64,000 nucleotides of DNA from Fomitopsis serialis (taxonomy: Eukaryota; Basidiomycota; Agaricomycetes; Polyporales; Fomitopsidaceae), in NCBI RefSeq assembly GCF_022376445.1, contig NW_025954966.1:434001-498000 (forward strand). The letters are read 5' to 3'. Both the position numbers and the translations under genes were made by a program. Below are positions 36,465 through 47,100 of this stretch, piece by piece. Position 1 is the stretch's first letter. The number at the start of each line of letters is the position of its first letter. Under the pieces are notes generated by a model. The model was not told the DNA's origin, ran no database searches, and saw only the letters and a list, made by a program, of their open reading frames with translations.

Positions 36465-38307
36465 ATGCCCATACCTGTTACGCCTCTGTTCATCGACGGC
36501 CAGGAGCGACCCTCTAGCACCGGCGCGTCGTTCGAGGTGCGGAATCCCTACTCTAATGAGGTAGTCGGCCGTGCTGCGGCGGCATCTAGTGATGATTGCC
36601 GTGATGCTGTCGCCGCTGCGTCTCGAGCATTCGCAGCCTGGGAGCAGACACCACCGGTCATGCGGGCTAGCATCTTCCTCAAAGCCGCTGACATCCTCGA
36701 AACGGCGGAATACAGGGAGAAGCACACAGTAGCTGTGAAGGACGAGCTCGCCGCTGCGGATGCCATTATTGGAGGGGACTTCATGGGATCCATCATGTCT
36801 ATCCGCGAGACCGCTGCAATCATCGCTGAGCTGAAGGGCGACAATGCACCGTCGCTGCTTGCCGGAGGATACGCCGTAGTCCAGCGCCGAGCTATGGGAG
36901 TGATGTACGCATCTCGACAACCATCGAAGCCATGCGCGTGTTGCTGATAGCCTTGGTTCCAGCTTTGCGATTTCTCCGTGGAACGCGCCACTCGCGCTCA
37001 GTATCCGTGCCTGCATCGTCCCTATCCTCTGCGGTAACACTGTGGTTCTGAAAAGCTCCGAGGTAACTCCGCGGACCCAAGCGTTGGCCGTGGAGGTCCT
37101 CAAAAAGGCATGCCTTTCGAGCTGCATCTAACTAGTAGTACAAGCGTCACTCAGACTAAACACAGGCTGGCTTACCAAACGGAGTGCTCAACCTCATCAG
37201 CACAGCCAAGTCAGAAGCGCCTGCAAGAGTGGCCGAGATTATTGCACACCCAGCTGTCCGGAAGATCAACGTGCGCGATACACTGTGCCTTTGATACACG
37301 CTTGTTTGTCCGACGCTGATCAAATATATCCCAGTTCACAGGCGGCCCCAGAGTCGGACAAGCGATCGCAGTCGAGGCTGCACGGCACCTGAAACCGTGC
37401 GTCCTCGAGCTCGGTGGAAAGGCTGCGGTAGTGGTGAGTGTCAACCTACACACGCACTCACCGTCACTCACGAGCACGGCCGAACTAGGTCCTGGAGGAC
37501 GCCGACCTTGAAACCGCCGCGAAGGCCATCGTCTTCGGAGCGCTGTTGAACTCAGGGCAGATCTGCATATCGACCGAGCGCGTCATCGTCCAGCGGAGCG
37601 TCGCCGCCCAACTCTTGACAGCCGTTAAGAAGCAATTCTCCGAGTTGAGGGCAGGAGGTCCGGGGTGCTCGCTTGGTCCTCTGTTCTCGGAGGCGTCCGC
37701 GGAGCACGTCGTCGGCCTCATACGCGATGCCCAGAATGCGGGTGCTGAGGTACTCCTCGGAGACGGTAAGCGGGATGGTGCAGTGGTTCAGCCGCATATC
37801 GTCGCGAAGGTGACGCAGGACATGAAGCTGTGGCATAACGAGACGTTTGGTCCTGGTGAGTATCATCATTTCAAAGGGAGAAGTCACGAAGGTGTTTGCT
37901 GACCGATCATCAGTTGTCGTGTTCGTCGAGGTAGACAGCGTCGACGAGGCGGTCGAGAAAGCGAACGACACCGAGTACACGTTGATGGCTGCCCTGTGGA
38001 CCGAGAACGTTCATACCGCCTTCAACGTCGCCTCGCGCATCAGAGCAGGTGAGTGTTCACCCAAGAGACCTTTGTGCAGCGGAAACTGACCATCGATGTA
38101 GGCACCATCAACATCAACGGACAGAGCGTAAGCTCCGACAGTCGATTGGGTGGGCTTGGGTCAGTCTGTTGTCACTTGATGTAGCCTGCGGTGCTGACCT
38201 TTCAATATAGTGGCCCATCGGGCTATGGCCGATTCTCCGTGGCGGAATTCACGGATACCAGAAATCTCTTCTTCCATCCTTCCAAGCCCATGATTTATCC
38301 CCTGTAG
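36465..38307 (+). CDS. NAD(P)-dependent aldehyde dehydrogenase
   Basis: Oxidises an aldehyde to the carboxylic acid. Start MPIPVTPLFIDGQERPSSTG at 36465. Exons give AFAAWEQTPPVMRASIFLKA, SFAISPWNAPLALSIRACIV, VVLKSSEVTPRTQALAVEVL, GLPNGVLNLIS and FTGGPRVGQAIAVEA. The catalytic glutamate lies in LELGGKAAVVV, the catalytic cysteine in NSGQICISTERV (codon 37564-37566). Then LGPLFSEASAEHVVGLI, LWHNETFGP, VFVEVDSVDEAVEKANDTEY, RIRAGTININGQS and GPSGYGRFSVAEFTDTR, ending HPSKPMIYPL and stop. About 470 residues, full length for the family. One intron (37108-37165) starts with GC rather than GT. The PKS releases its chain reductively, so this enzyme could act on the released aldehyde; alternatively it acts after the P450. 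A dead partial copy lies at 18765-19135. Confidence 0.93.
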
Positions 38308-38846
38308 TAATAGTAATAGCAGTATCGATTCATCGATTCATGGGAGCCCCGAGCTGTCGCTCCCTTATGTGTTCACCAGGCGTGTAAGCGTGTTTAGATA
38401 TCAGAGCTTGTAACTCACCGATGTATTTGCTGGTCAAAGTCCCACCACGTCAAGGTGCATCAGTCCTATCGCGAACGCAATGTCCTGAGATCAATGTGCA
38501 TCAACATCGCATTGTGCAAGAGACTCACCTCTGTCTCTTTCGACAGCCACGACGCATCACCTGCTCAACTGCCCGTGTCTCGAGCTGTATTTTCCCCGCC
38601 CTTGTACACAAACTAAGCGCCGTCCGCCGAGACGACATTGGCGCTTAAATAGTATGGTCAACCTCCACTACGCGTGAATCGCCTCCACTGTTTTTCTCGA
38701 CTGAAGAAAGTCAAAGATCGTACTGGCCCGAGCGTTATGTGTGATGCTTACACTCGTTGGGCGTCAGTGTTACCGAAGCTGTGACTGCATCATTATGGGC
38801 GCTCGGCATACCTGCATATGTTGGGGACGAAACAAGTTCCTGTACC
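38308..38846. other. Intergenic before tRNA-His copy 3
   Basis: No gene seen. The last 50 bases (from GGGCGCTCGGCATACC at about 38797) are the 5' flank shared by the tRNA-His copies. Confidence 0.5.
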
Positions 38847-38951
38847 GTTTCCGTCGATTAGTGGTCAGATCATCACGTTGTGGTGCGCTCGAATACTTAC
38901 ACGTCTAGAGCACAGAACCGTGGAGACGAGGGCTCGACTCCCTCCGGAAAC
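38847..38951 (+). tRNA. tRNA-His (GTG), intron-containing, copy 3
   Basis: Acceptor stem GTTTCCG (38847-38853) pairs with CGGAAAC (38945-38951). D arm, anticodon stem-loop (TTGTGG) and T arm are identical to copy 1. The intron is longer, about 34 bases, and unrelated in sequence. Discriminator A, followed by TTTTT as Pol III terminator. The 5' flank and about 100 bases of 3' flank resemble those of copy 2. Confidence 0.85.
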
Positions 38952-39493
38952 ATTCCTTTTTGACGAAGCACCGTTGTTGACTTGGAAATGCAGCAGGCAA
39001 TCCTATATTGTGACGCCAATGTTCGGGTGCATGAGCGTACGGATCTGGAGAGAGTGAGAGAGCCTAATGCCGAGTGTTCTGGTGTGTGTGCATGGTCATT
39101 CGCGCTGTTCATGGACCATACTTCAAGTCGATCACCCTGAAGATGCAAGGAGAGACCACTATGTTTGCGTCAATGTTCTATCTTCTCAGTGGCAACGACG
39201 ATCTCGCGTTCGCCAATCACACCTATGTACCCAGCAATTTCATGAAGACGCAGAGCTGGCGGCGATAGCCATGTGTCCTATCAAAAGGAGCACGGCTCGT
39301 GGAAGGAGCATATCTGGGATGGTTTCATCGTCATCATTAGGTTGTGATGTATAGGTGACAGCCACTACGGCTCACCGTACTTTGAGGCCTATGGCACCGA
39401 TGTTGGGTACTCAATCAACTGCAAGTTATGCATACATCAATGAGGCGTTCGGCATACCTGCGTATGTCGTGCGCACAACACTGACCATCATAT

Positions 39494-39605
39494 CTTCCCG
39501 TCAAGTAGTGACAGTGGTCAAATCATCACGTCGTGGCTTCGTCGTGGTTCCGATAGAAGTCAGCCGCCGAATTGCGGGGACGAGGACTCGATTCTCTCCG
39601 GAAGA
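39494..39605 (+). pseudogene. Decayed tRNA-His copy 4
   Basis: Clearly related to the three tRNA-His genes but broken. The D arm has extra bases (AGTGACAGTGGTCA in place of AGTGGTCA). The invariant T33 of the anticodon loop is C (TCGTGG). The acceptor stem no longer pairs cleanly, the T arm is altered, the insert is longer, and no T run follows. The conserved 5' flank (GGCATACCTGCGTATG) is still recognisable at about 39452-39467. Confidence 0.75.
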
Positions 39606-41065
39606 AACATGGGTTGGGAACTTCTGCCTATCCTCCCTTTGCACCTGCGTAGAGTACGGGGCACATGCCTTAGACGAGCGGTATAAGGAGTCGATTTATA
39701 TGACGCATTCTTTCGCGGATCCTTGCTCACTGTGAATTCATGACCTGTCTCAGGCTGTCTGCCTCGGGCCGAGTCGAGTAGTGCTGAGGCTACCACAGCG
39801 TGACTTCAAGTTTTGTGTCATGATTACTAGGCTAGCAGAAGCTTCGAATTATTCACTCAGTTAAGCATAGAGAAGTTACGCCGCCGCGATGTTGAAGGTG
39901 TCTGAGATCAAGAACCCCACCGTAAGTTAGAGGTCATTGTGGACGCGCCTCATTCGGGAGATGCCGGAAAGCAAGCGCTTTGCACACGTCACGTCGTCGC
40001 CTCTTTGTCTCCCTCCTCCTCCTGGTCGACGTCAATTGACTCTGAGGCTGCTATATCCTAGTTTTATTGCCGGGTGCTTGATATGCTAACGAAAGGTCCC
40101 CTTGAATGTCTTCAAGCCATACTTACAATGCTTCCCTCGGGACACCAGGGTGATGGCTAGAGTGGGGGTCAAACGACCTCCTCTGATGTTCAACTCGTGA
40201 GATGTGAGTACTTACTTCAATATACTTGCGCTCAAAAAGCCTCCAATGTTGAGTCTGCAAGGGGTTGGCATCAGTGCTGAACGCTTTCAAGTTTCTCATT
40301 GTCGTGAGTATTATTGACGTTGTTTATGTTATTCGCCTTTAACCCGGCTTCGTGTCTACAACAGATTCTACCTGCTATCACGATGTGCAGCATTCACCGG
40401 CTCAAAATCGGCATCTCCTCGAGCGTTAACCTCATTGCTCATAACAGTTTGCTCCCTACGGCAAAGCCGTTCCCCATCGATATCTCACAAGTGATTTGTC
40501 GGCTGTGTTCCAGGAGTTTGAAGGGCCATACGCCACCCGGGTCGCATCGCGCCACACCAATGGAAGCAACCTGTTACCTATACACGGCTATGCACAATAA
40601 AGCTCGTGATCTACCGATGATTCTCCACATCGTCTTGTCAGACGTAGTTCCGAGTCGCGGAGGATCCCAAGTGTAACACAAGGTGTGGAGGCCCCGGGAG
40701 CCCCCGACAGTCTCGTCATGCGGTCCCTGAGCCGCTGCGTGATAACAGTGAGTTTAGTCAAATCATCGGAAAGCCGTAACCTATCACTTCGTCGTCTTTG
40801 CATCCCAGGAACAGACTCGACAAGAATGGGCGATTATTTCGGTCAACGGGGATGTCAAGGTCGACTCGGACTAAGTGTGGGCTCAAGAACGCAGAACCAT
40901 AACTATCTCAGCACCCACACGTCTTCCCTGAATTGTGCCGTTATACACACTTCTAAACCCGCTCACGGGGCCTTGTTCCGGCGCCCTGAATACCACGAGA
41001 ACACGGGTGCTGCTTTCGGGCTTACGTAGCGCCACAGGGTTTTTATAATGACTATCAGCGGACCC
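39606..41065. other. Intergenic, no supported gene
   Basis: Open frames at 40314-40676 and 40685-41029 (about 115-120 codons, plus) have no recognisable motif and no matching splice partners. The region separates the aldehyde dehydrogenase and tRNA part from the flavin monooxygenase. Confidence 0.45.
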
Positions 41066-41073
41066 TATAAATA
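41066..41073 (+). promoter_or_regulatory. TATA box of the flavin monooxygenase
   Basis: TATAAATA, 54 bases before the ATG at 41127, a usual distance for a fungal TATA promoter with a short 5' UTR. Confidence 0.65.
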
Positions 41074-41126
41074 GTGGGCAAGAGTCGTATGGTGAACAAT
41101 TCATCTTACCCTCCAGCAGACGCAGT

Positions 41127-43773
41127 ATGAGTGACGGTCCGTGACCTCAGTCAAGACTAATTTGTGCGAGCTTGCTTCTGAGTGAGTTACAGGGAATCAG
41201 ACGCGCTCCACCCGCTTCGAGCTGGGCGACTTCGCTATCGACGAGTATAGGCCAATCAAGGTCGTTTGCGTTGGTGCGGGCTTCAGCGGGATTTTGGCTG
41301 CGATCAGGCAAGTATCCGCTTTCGATTCGTAGGCGCTAATATTGGAAAATGACTGCTTTCATCAGGTTTCCTCAGAAGATCCCGAACGTCGACCTCACGA
41401 TTTATGAACGAAACAATGGCATAGGCGGAACATGGTTCACGAATCGGTTCCCGTACGTCTAAATATCAACCAATTTGTCAATTGCCCGCTCAGGGAACGA
41501 ACACAGGGGATTGGCATGCGATATTCTGTCCCATTGCGTACGGTACCAGTCCTGTACATGCATCGCATAACTGACTGACAGACCCACAGTACCAGCTGAC
41601 ATTCGAGTCCAAGGTACGCCGTTCATACACTTAGCGTTACCCCCCAATTCACGTATATCCAGACAGACTGGTCGAGCTTCTACGCACCGGGTCCCGAGAT
41701 TCTCGCATACATCCAATCGGTGGTTGACAAGTACAAGCTCATGCCCTACATAAAGTTGCAGCACGAAATCCTACACGCCCGCTTCGACGAGCCCTCTGGG
41801 AAGTGGCACCTACGCATCCGCCGGCGCACGGGTGCAGGAACGCAAGGCGAGCCGACATACGAGGAGTTCACGGACACGGCGGACGTCTTCATCTCTGCGC
41901 TCGGGATATTTAGCAAGTGGTCTTGGCCGGACATCGAGGGCCTGAAGGACTTTGGCGGGAAGCTGATGCATAGCGCTGAATTCGGGGAAGAGAACCAACA
42001 CTGGCGAGATGTTGTCAAGGATTGGAAGGATAAGAGAGTTGGTGTCATTGGGGTCGTGAGTGGAGATAGCGCGTCTGCTTGACGTATAAAGATGGACTTA
42101 CTTCGTCACCAGGGTTCCACTGCGATACAGATTGTGCCGGCGCTGCAGCCCCACGTCAAGGAGGTCGTGAATTACGTGCGAGGAAAGGCATGGATCTGTC
42201 CCCCATTCGCCAGCTCGAGGCTCGCGGAACTTGTGCAACGCAACCCCGACGCGGAGAACTGTGAGCCATATCTGCATGCTAGGTTCTTCGCGCAAAATCG
42301 AAGTCGTTTTCCTTAGACACCTTCACCGACGACGACAAGGAGAAACTACGGGATCCTACCTTCTACAAGTCTTTCCGGCGCGACCTCCAAGCAGACGTGA
42401 ATGTGAGCATTCCATACACGGCATCGCTCCTCGTCCGGGCCTTCTAACCCTGTGTAGTCTCTTGACAAAGCCATTCTTGCTGGAACCGAGTGGCAGGAGC
42501 AGCGCAGGGCGGAGGTGGAAGCGCATATGCGGCAGAAGCTGGCGAAGAAACCGTGGATAGCAGATCAGCGTAAGTGCGGCTCTCGTCTCGTCTCCGAGAA
42601 TCAGGGAAGCTTACCTCCACCACGCAGTCATACCTGACTACGGCGTAGCTTGTCGGCGTCTGACGCCTGGCCCAGGATACTTGGAGGCGTTGTGCCAGGA
42701 CAATGTCTGTCATGTGTCGTTCGAAAATGGCTGATCACTGACTTGCGTCGTGGTACTGCGCAGGTGGACTTCGTGTCGTCGCCTATCAAGCGAGTGACGA
42801 AGGATGGCATCGAGACTTCGGATGGAAAGAAGCAAGACCTCGATATTCTCATCTGTGCAACTGGTACGCTCACCGCTCCCGCTCGTGTTGCCATGGCCCA
42901 ACACGTATATCTCTGCTTGCAGGCTATGACTACGCCTTCCAGCTGAATTTCCCCATCATCGGCCGCTCAGGTGTGTCGATCCAGGAGAAATGGCAGCCCT
43001 ACCCGACGACCTACATGGCTGTCTGCGTTGACGGCTTCCCCAACTGGTTCATGACCATGGGCCCCAATTCCTGCGTCAGCTCTGGCTCGCAGCTTACTCT
43101 GATCGAACGTCAAATCGATTACATGGTCGAGGTGACCATGAAGATGCAACGTGAGCGCCTGAAGAGCATTGAGGTGAAGCGAGAGGCTGTCAAGGCGTTC
43201 GACGACTATATCGAGGTATAGTGTCTTTGTACAGAGTGGTTGCAGCGATCTAAGGGTTCTTTCATTTAGAACTACTTCCCGAAGGTCAGGCTTGAAGCCT
43301 ACTGATTGATGAATCAAGGAACTAACAATTGTGCAGACTGTGTTCACTCAGGGTTGTAGGTCTTGGTATAAGCGCGGTCAAGAGGAAGGTCGCATTGTTG
43401 CTCTCTGGCCGGGTGGGTGCATCCTGCCCTATCGCTTCTACATGCAACCTTTACGATTGACGTGTTCGATGCAGGCTCGACGCTTCACACCATCCGTGCG
43501 CTGCAGTATCCTCGATGGGAAGACTTCAACTACGAGCGCGCAGATGATGTCGACAACTGTCTCTATTGGTTTGGCAACGGGCAGACGTACAACGAGAAGA
43601 CCATGACCGGTGACAGTGCGTCTCCTCAAGCTCGCTGTGTTCCCATTTCATGAATTATTTGTATTTTCAGGAGCGTGGTATCTTACGGACGGCGTTGTGG
43701 ACTATCCTCCTGGTAAGTATCTCTTTTGACGTCTCAGCTCCGATTGCTAATCTTTGCTACAGTGCCGCAGTAA
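41127..43773 (+). CDS. FAD-dependent monooxygenase, Baeyer-Villiger/FMO type
   Basis: NADPH- and O2-dependent flavoprotein that inserts oxygen into ketones or oxidises related carbonyl or hetero-atom sites; cytosolic. Start MSDG at 41127, intron, NQTRSTRFELGDFAIDEYRP and the FAD loop VCVGAGFSGILAAIR. A GC-donor intron (41308-41365) leads to FPQKIPNVDLTIYERN and GIGGTWFTNRFP. Then GLACDILSH, YQLTFESK, TDWSSFYAPGPEILAYIQ and ALGIFSKWSWPDIEGL, with FGGKLMHSAEF as the BVMO-like fingerprint. The NADPH loop is VIGV joined to GSTAIQIVPAL. Later come FTDDDKEKLRDPTFYKSFRR, PDYGVACRRLTPGPGYLEAL, LDILICATGYDYAFQ, PTTYMAVCVDGFPNWFM and a conserved tail ending in RAWYLTDGVVDYPP and VPQ with its stop at 43771-43773. 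About a dozen short introns. In most relatives the third cysteine-region residue is Pro (CDxPSH); here it is Leu. No lesion seen. Confidence 0.9.
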
Positions 43774-44805
43774 CGACCTTTAGAATTGTATACTACATAG
43801 CTGCTATTACATACATATCGTGCGGACAGCACCAATCAGGTTGATCGTTACTCGGCCCCCAGTAGCCATGAACCACATCGGCTGGTAGGCATAAACCGCA
43901 GCAGCAGGCCGTTGCCAGCTGGAGAATGCCTCAAACTGGAAACCTTTTTATGATGGTTCAGACATGCGCGTGTCATGAAGACCCGCCTCAGTCTCAAGTT
44001 CGACTGATACATGGGAAATTCCCAAAACTAATCAGCGGTCGATGTTATGGTCAAACAGTCTGCATATCTGTCTGCGACCACTACACGCCCCTATTCTCTC
44101 TGCCAGCACCAGATCCGTGCATGACATGCATCAACGGTACATTTCGTCACTGACCAGCCATTTTGACACATTGAGGTACCATGTGTATATGTGCCGGTAC
44201 TAGGAACACAGCCTACACCATCCATCGTATCTGTGTTGCTGCTGTTGCGACACCGTTGACGAAGCCAGTCAAAATCAATTCCGTATTTCCCTTCGTTGCT
44301 GTGTTTCATGTGCCCACGGAGCGTCTCCGCTGGGACCGCCTGCGCACGGCGCTGCAATGGCTCCGTGCACCGTATGGTGGACATTGAGATCAACCCGACG
44401 ACGAACGCGATCGCAGCAAATACACCGGGGGTAATACCAATGGGGGAAACTCTCTGTCAAGGCACGTCGTCGACGGTCGCAATGGAGAAGGCCAGGACCT
44501 ACCTATAGCATGTCGGTGTGTGGGTGCCGCCAGACGCGACGCAACGAGTTCGGCTGAATCTGGATTTCACTCGGCAGGGAGGATCACGTATGCGCAGCTC
44601 GTTGAGCTTGGTCCGCCGATCATGAATCATAGTCTTGCGCCTGACCTCGCAGCGAGGGCGCCCAGCTTAGATTACAACCAGAAGGGTTTGGATATGGCGT
44701 GCGCGGCATACTTTGCACGTAAGCGTGTAACAGTAGGTTGTGCGTATTCTTTGCTACGTCCGTTCAGATTGATTGCGAATCACGCATGACGTTGTGTGTA
44801 CTGAG
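43774..44805. other. Intergenic, convergent 3' ends
   Basis: Between the 3' ends of the flavin monooxygenase (plus) and P450 copy 1 (minus). No motif-bearing frame; the open frames at 44091-44393 (minus) and 44520-44789 (plus) are probably chance. Confidence 0.5.
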
Positions 44806-46974
44806 TTAATCGCCCCGCGAAACGTACTCTTCGAGTAGCTCCTGAGCTTTCTCAGATCTTGGCTTGAAGTCGCACACGATGTGCTTCGGGAACCTAGTAG
44901 CCAACGTCGTTAGCCGCCGCCGTCAATCAATCTACGGCAGCAAAACCATGACCCACGTTATAAAACTGCTCGTATACTCCATGTCGGGGATGATCGGGTT
45001 TCCCCGCTCGTCGATCTTGGGCACAACGTTACAAGTCGCGAGTATGGTCGCAGCGATTGCAAAGACGGAGCCTTCCGCGAACTGTGATCCCGGGCAGGCC
45101 CGGCGGCCAAAGCCAAAGAGGAGGTCCGTCACCTTCCGCATCTCGGTATCGCTGTTCGCGAATCGCTCAGGCTTGAACTCGTCCGGCTGCGGAAACACGT
45201 CGGGGTCATGCAGCATGCGCCTGAGGACCGCGTCAGCGCCAGGCCGCGGAGGGGACAGTATGAACGGATGGTTCGAGCTCACCAGATATTGGGGATAATG
45301 ATGGATGCCTTGGGCAACAGATAGTCTTTGTACACGTCATCCTGACGCAGGGAATGGGGCAGACCTTGGACGCTTCGTCAGCACTATTCCCGCAAGTCTT
45401 CGGTATACGTATACGCACCTTGTGGGCCAGCGGGATAGCAGCGATAGACTTCCGTTATCACGCTCCTCAGATACGGAAGCGACGGCCTGTCCTTAATTGA
45501 CGGAAGTCGCTCGGTGCCCACCACCTCGTCGATTTCAGCCTGAGCTTTAGCTTGAATATCCGGATGGCGCGTCATGAGGAGTAGAAACGAGAATATGGAG
45601 GACATGTTCTGGGGCGATAGTTCAGTTGCTCGCACCATATCGCGCCTATAACAGTGCTCCGTACCGTGTCCAGTCCGCCGCCAAGAGCGGAGTTTGTACC
45701 CAGGATGAGCGCAACCTCATCTTCATCACTCATCTTACCGTCGCATTGTTCCAGTGCTGACGCAACGAGGCACGGTTCTGCTTTTCCTGCTTGCTGCGAT
45801 GGTACTGTCAGCACTGTCGCTCCAGGGTTTTCATCAGATGCAGATGCGTACGATCTGCTCTTTGCACCACAGGTACGGCATTCGAGTTGCGTCGTGTTCT
45901 AGCTCCTTGAAGGCTTGCGCAGTGCGCAAGAACGACGCCCCCGGCATCCAGCGCGGCAGATATTGCACTAGAAGCTAACGTCTCAGATCCCGATCCCACC
46001 CCGCAGATCTGCCCGAGCACTCACACTGAGGAATGAAATCCACTATCCATACTCCCGGCTCGCTCGCGTAGGTGAAGTTGTCCATCGCCTCGAATTGCAT
46101 GGTGATCATCCGGTCGTCTTCCACTTTGACGGTATAGCCATATGTAACGCGCATGATGATTGCAGCGATTCGTCTGTCGCCCCAGTCAGTACGCACCGTT
46201 CGTGGTGATGATAGCGCACTCACCTCTTGGTCTGGCTGACCACTGTGCCAGGGTCCCGGAGGAGGCCTTGCACGAGCCTCCGGGCTTCGTCTTCTTGGAT
46301 CGAGTAGTAGCGCGACAACATGCCCGAGGCGAACGCCTGGGCCACAAATTTGCGTTGTTTCCGCCATTCGTCGTTGTATGATAGCATACCGAGTCCGACG
46401 TCGTAACCACATCTGCGCACGCCACGCGATGGACTGAGCGACACCACAAACGGACACGTTAGAGAGAAGAAGCGCACAGTTCTGCCATGGTCTATACGTC
46501 ATCCGTCTTGTTAACAAACAGCGCCGCGACAAGCGCAGATCGCTCACCGAGGCTGGGCGGTCGGAGTATATAGCCGACCGGCCGTCAAGAAGCTCTTTGG
46601 CTGCCTGCGCGCTGTTTAGAATTACGAGGTGGTAGTTGAACGCTTCAAGATGAATGACGTCGCCTGGGGGCGTCCAGTAATGGGGTAGGTCAGTACAAGG
46701 ACAATGAGCGCAGTAGCATGCACATACCGTAAGTGTCCGCCCAAGCGGCGTACACGAGCCATGGCTTGTTCTGCGGGATTTGCAACAGGTTGCGTATGAC
46801 AGGCCATCCGCGCGGGCCTGGAGGGTATGGTTTGGTGCGCGTCGCAAGGACGGCCTGCATTGCCAGGTACGCGGCGATGCACAGAAGGCTGGTCACCAAA
46901 GGCCCGCTCTGCAAGAAGTGGAACGCGATTACACCGAGGGCGCAAGCCATTCCGGCTGCTTGAGCATTGACCAT
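44806..46974 (-). CDS. Cytochrome P450 monooxygenase, copy 1 (apparently functional)
   Basis: Heme-thiolate monooxygenase anchored in the ER membrane. Start MVNAQAAGMACALGVIAFHF at 46974 with an N-terminal anchor (LVTSLLCIAAYLAMQAVLA) and the proline-rich hinge PYPPGPRGWP. Exons then give DVIHLEAFNYHLVILNSAQA, IYSDRPAS, YNDEWRKQRKFVAQAF, IAAIIMRVTYGY, LPRWMPGASFLRTAQAF and MSDEDEVALILGTNSALGGG. The I-helix motif is GGLDT and the ExxR motif is EVYR ([10 protein letters not shown]). The heme loop FGFGRRACPG carries the ligand cysteine and is followed by SQFAEGSVFAIAATILATC, ending LLEEYVSRGD. One short exon between IYSDRPAS and GYDVGLGML is unsettled; a five-base micro-exon is possible. It is mirrored by a dead copy at 48867-50971 and shares with it about 130 bases of promoter. 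Confidence 0.88.
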
Positions 46975-47100
46975 GACCACTAGCTTGACGGCAACGAAGG
47001 TACTGGGGTGGGTTCAATATGCTGCAGCCTAAAATTTGCAGGCTGCGCGCAATCGTGACTGGACTTTGGACTGTCCGCAGATGTGTCGTTGGTATATAAG
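46724..47100 (-). repeat. Inverted repeat, left arm (promoter and first exon of P450 copy 1)
   Basis: Read on the minus strand, the stretch from the TATA box through the 5' UTR and first exon is nearly identical to 48750-49130 on the plus strand. Anchors shared by both arms are ACGACACATC, GCGGACAGTCC, CCAGTCACGATTGCG, CCCAGTACCTTCGTTGC and ATGGTCAAT. The similarity continues through the whole gene on each side, so the two arms are about 2.2 kb long with a spacer of about 1.65 kb. Confidence 0.9.
47093..47100 (-). promoter_or_regulatory. TATA box of P450 copy 1
   Basis: On the minus strand CTTATATACC, about 120 bases before the ATG. The matching place in the inverted copy (about 48752) reads CTTCTATACG, so the box is weakened there. 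Confidence 0.5.
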
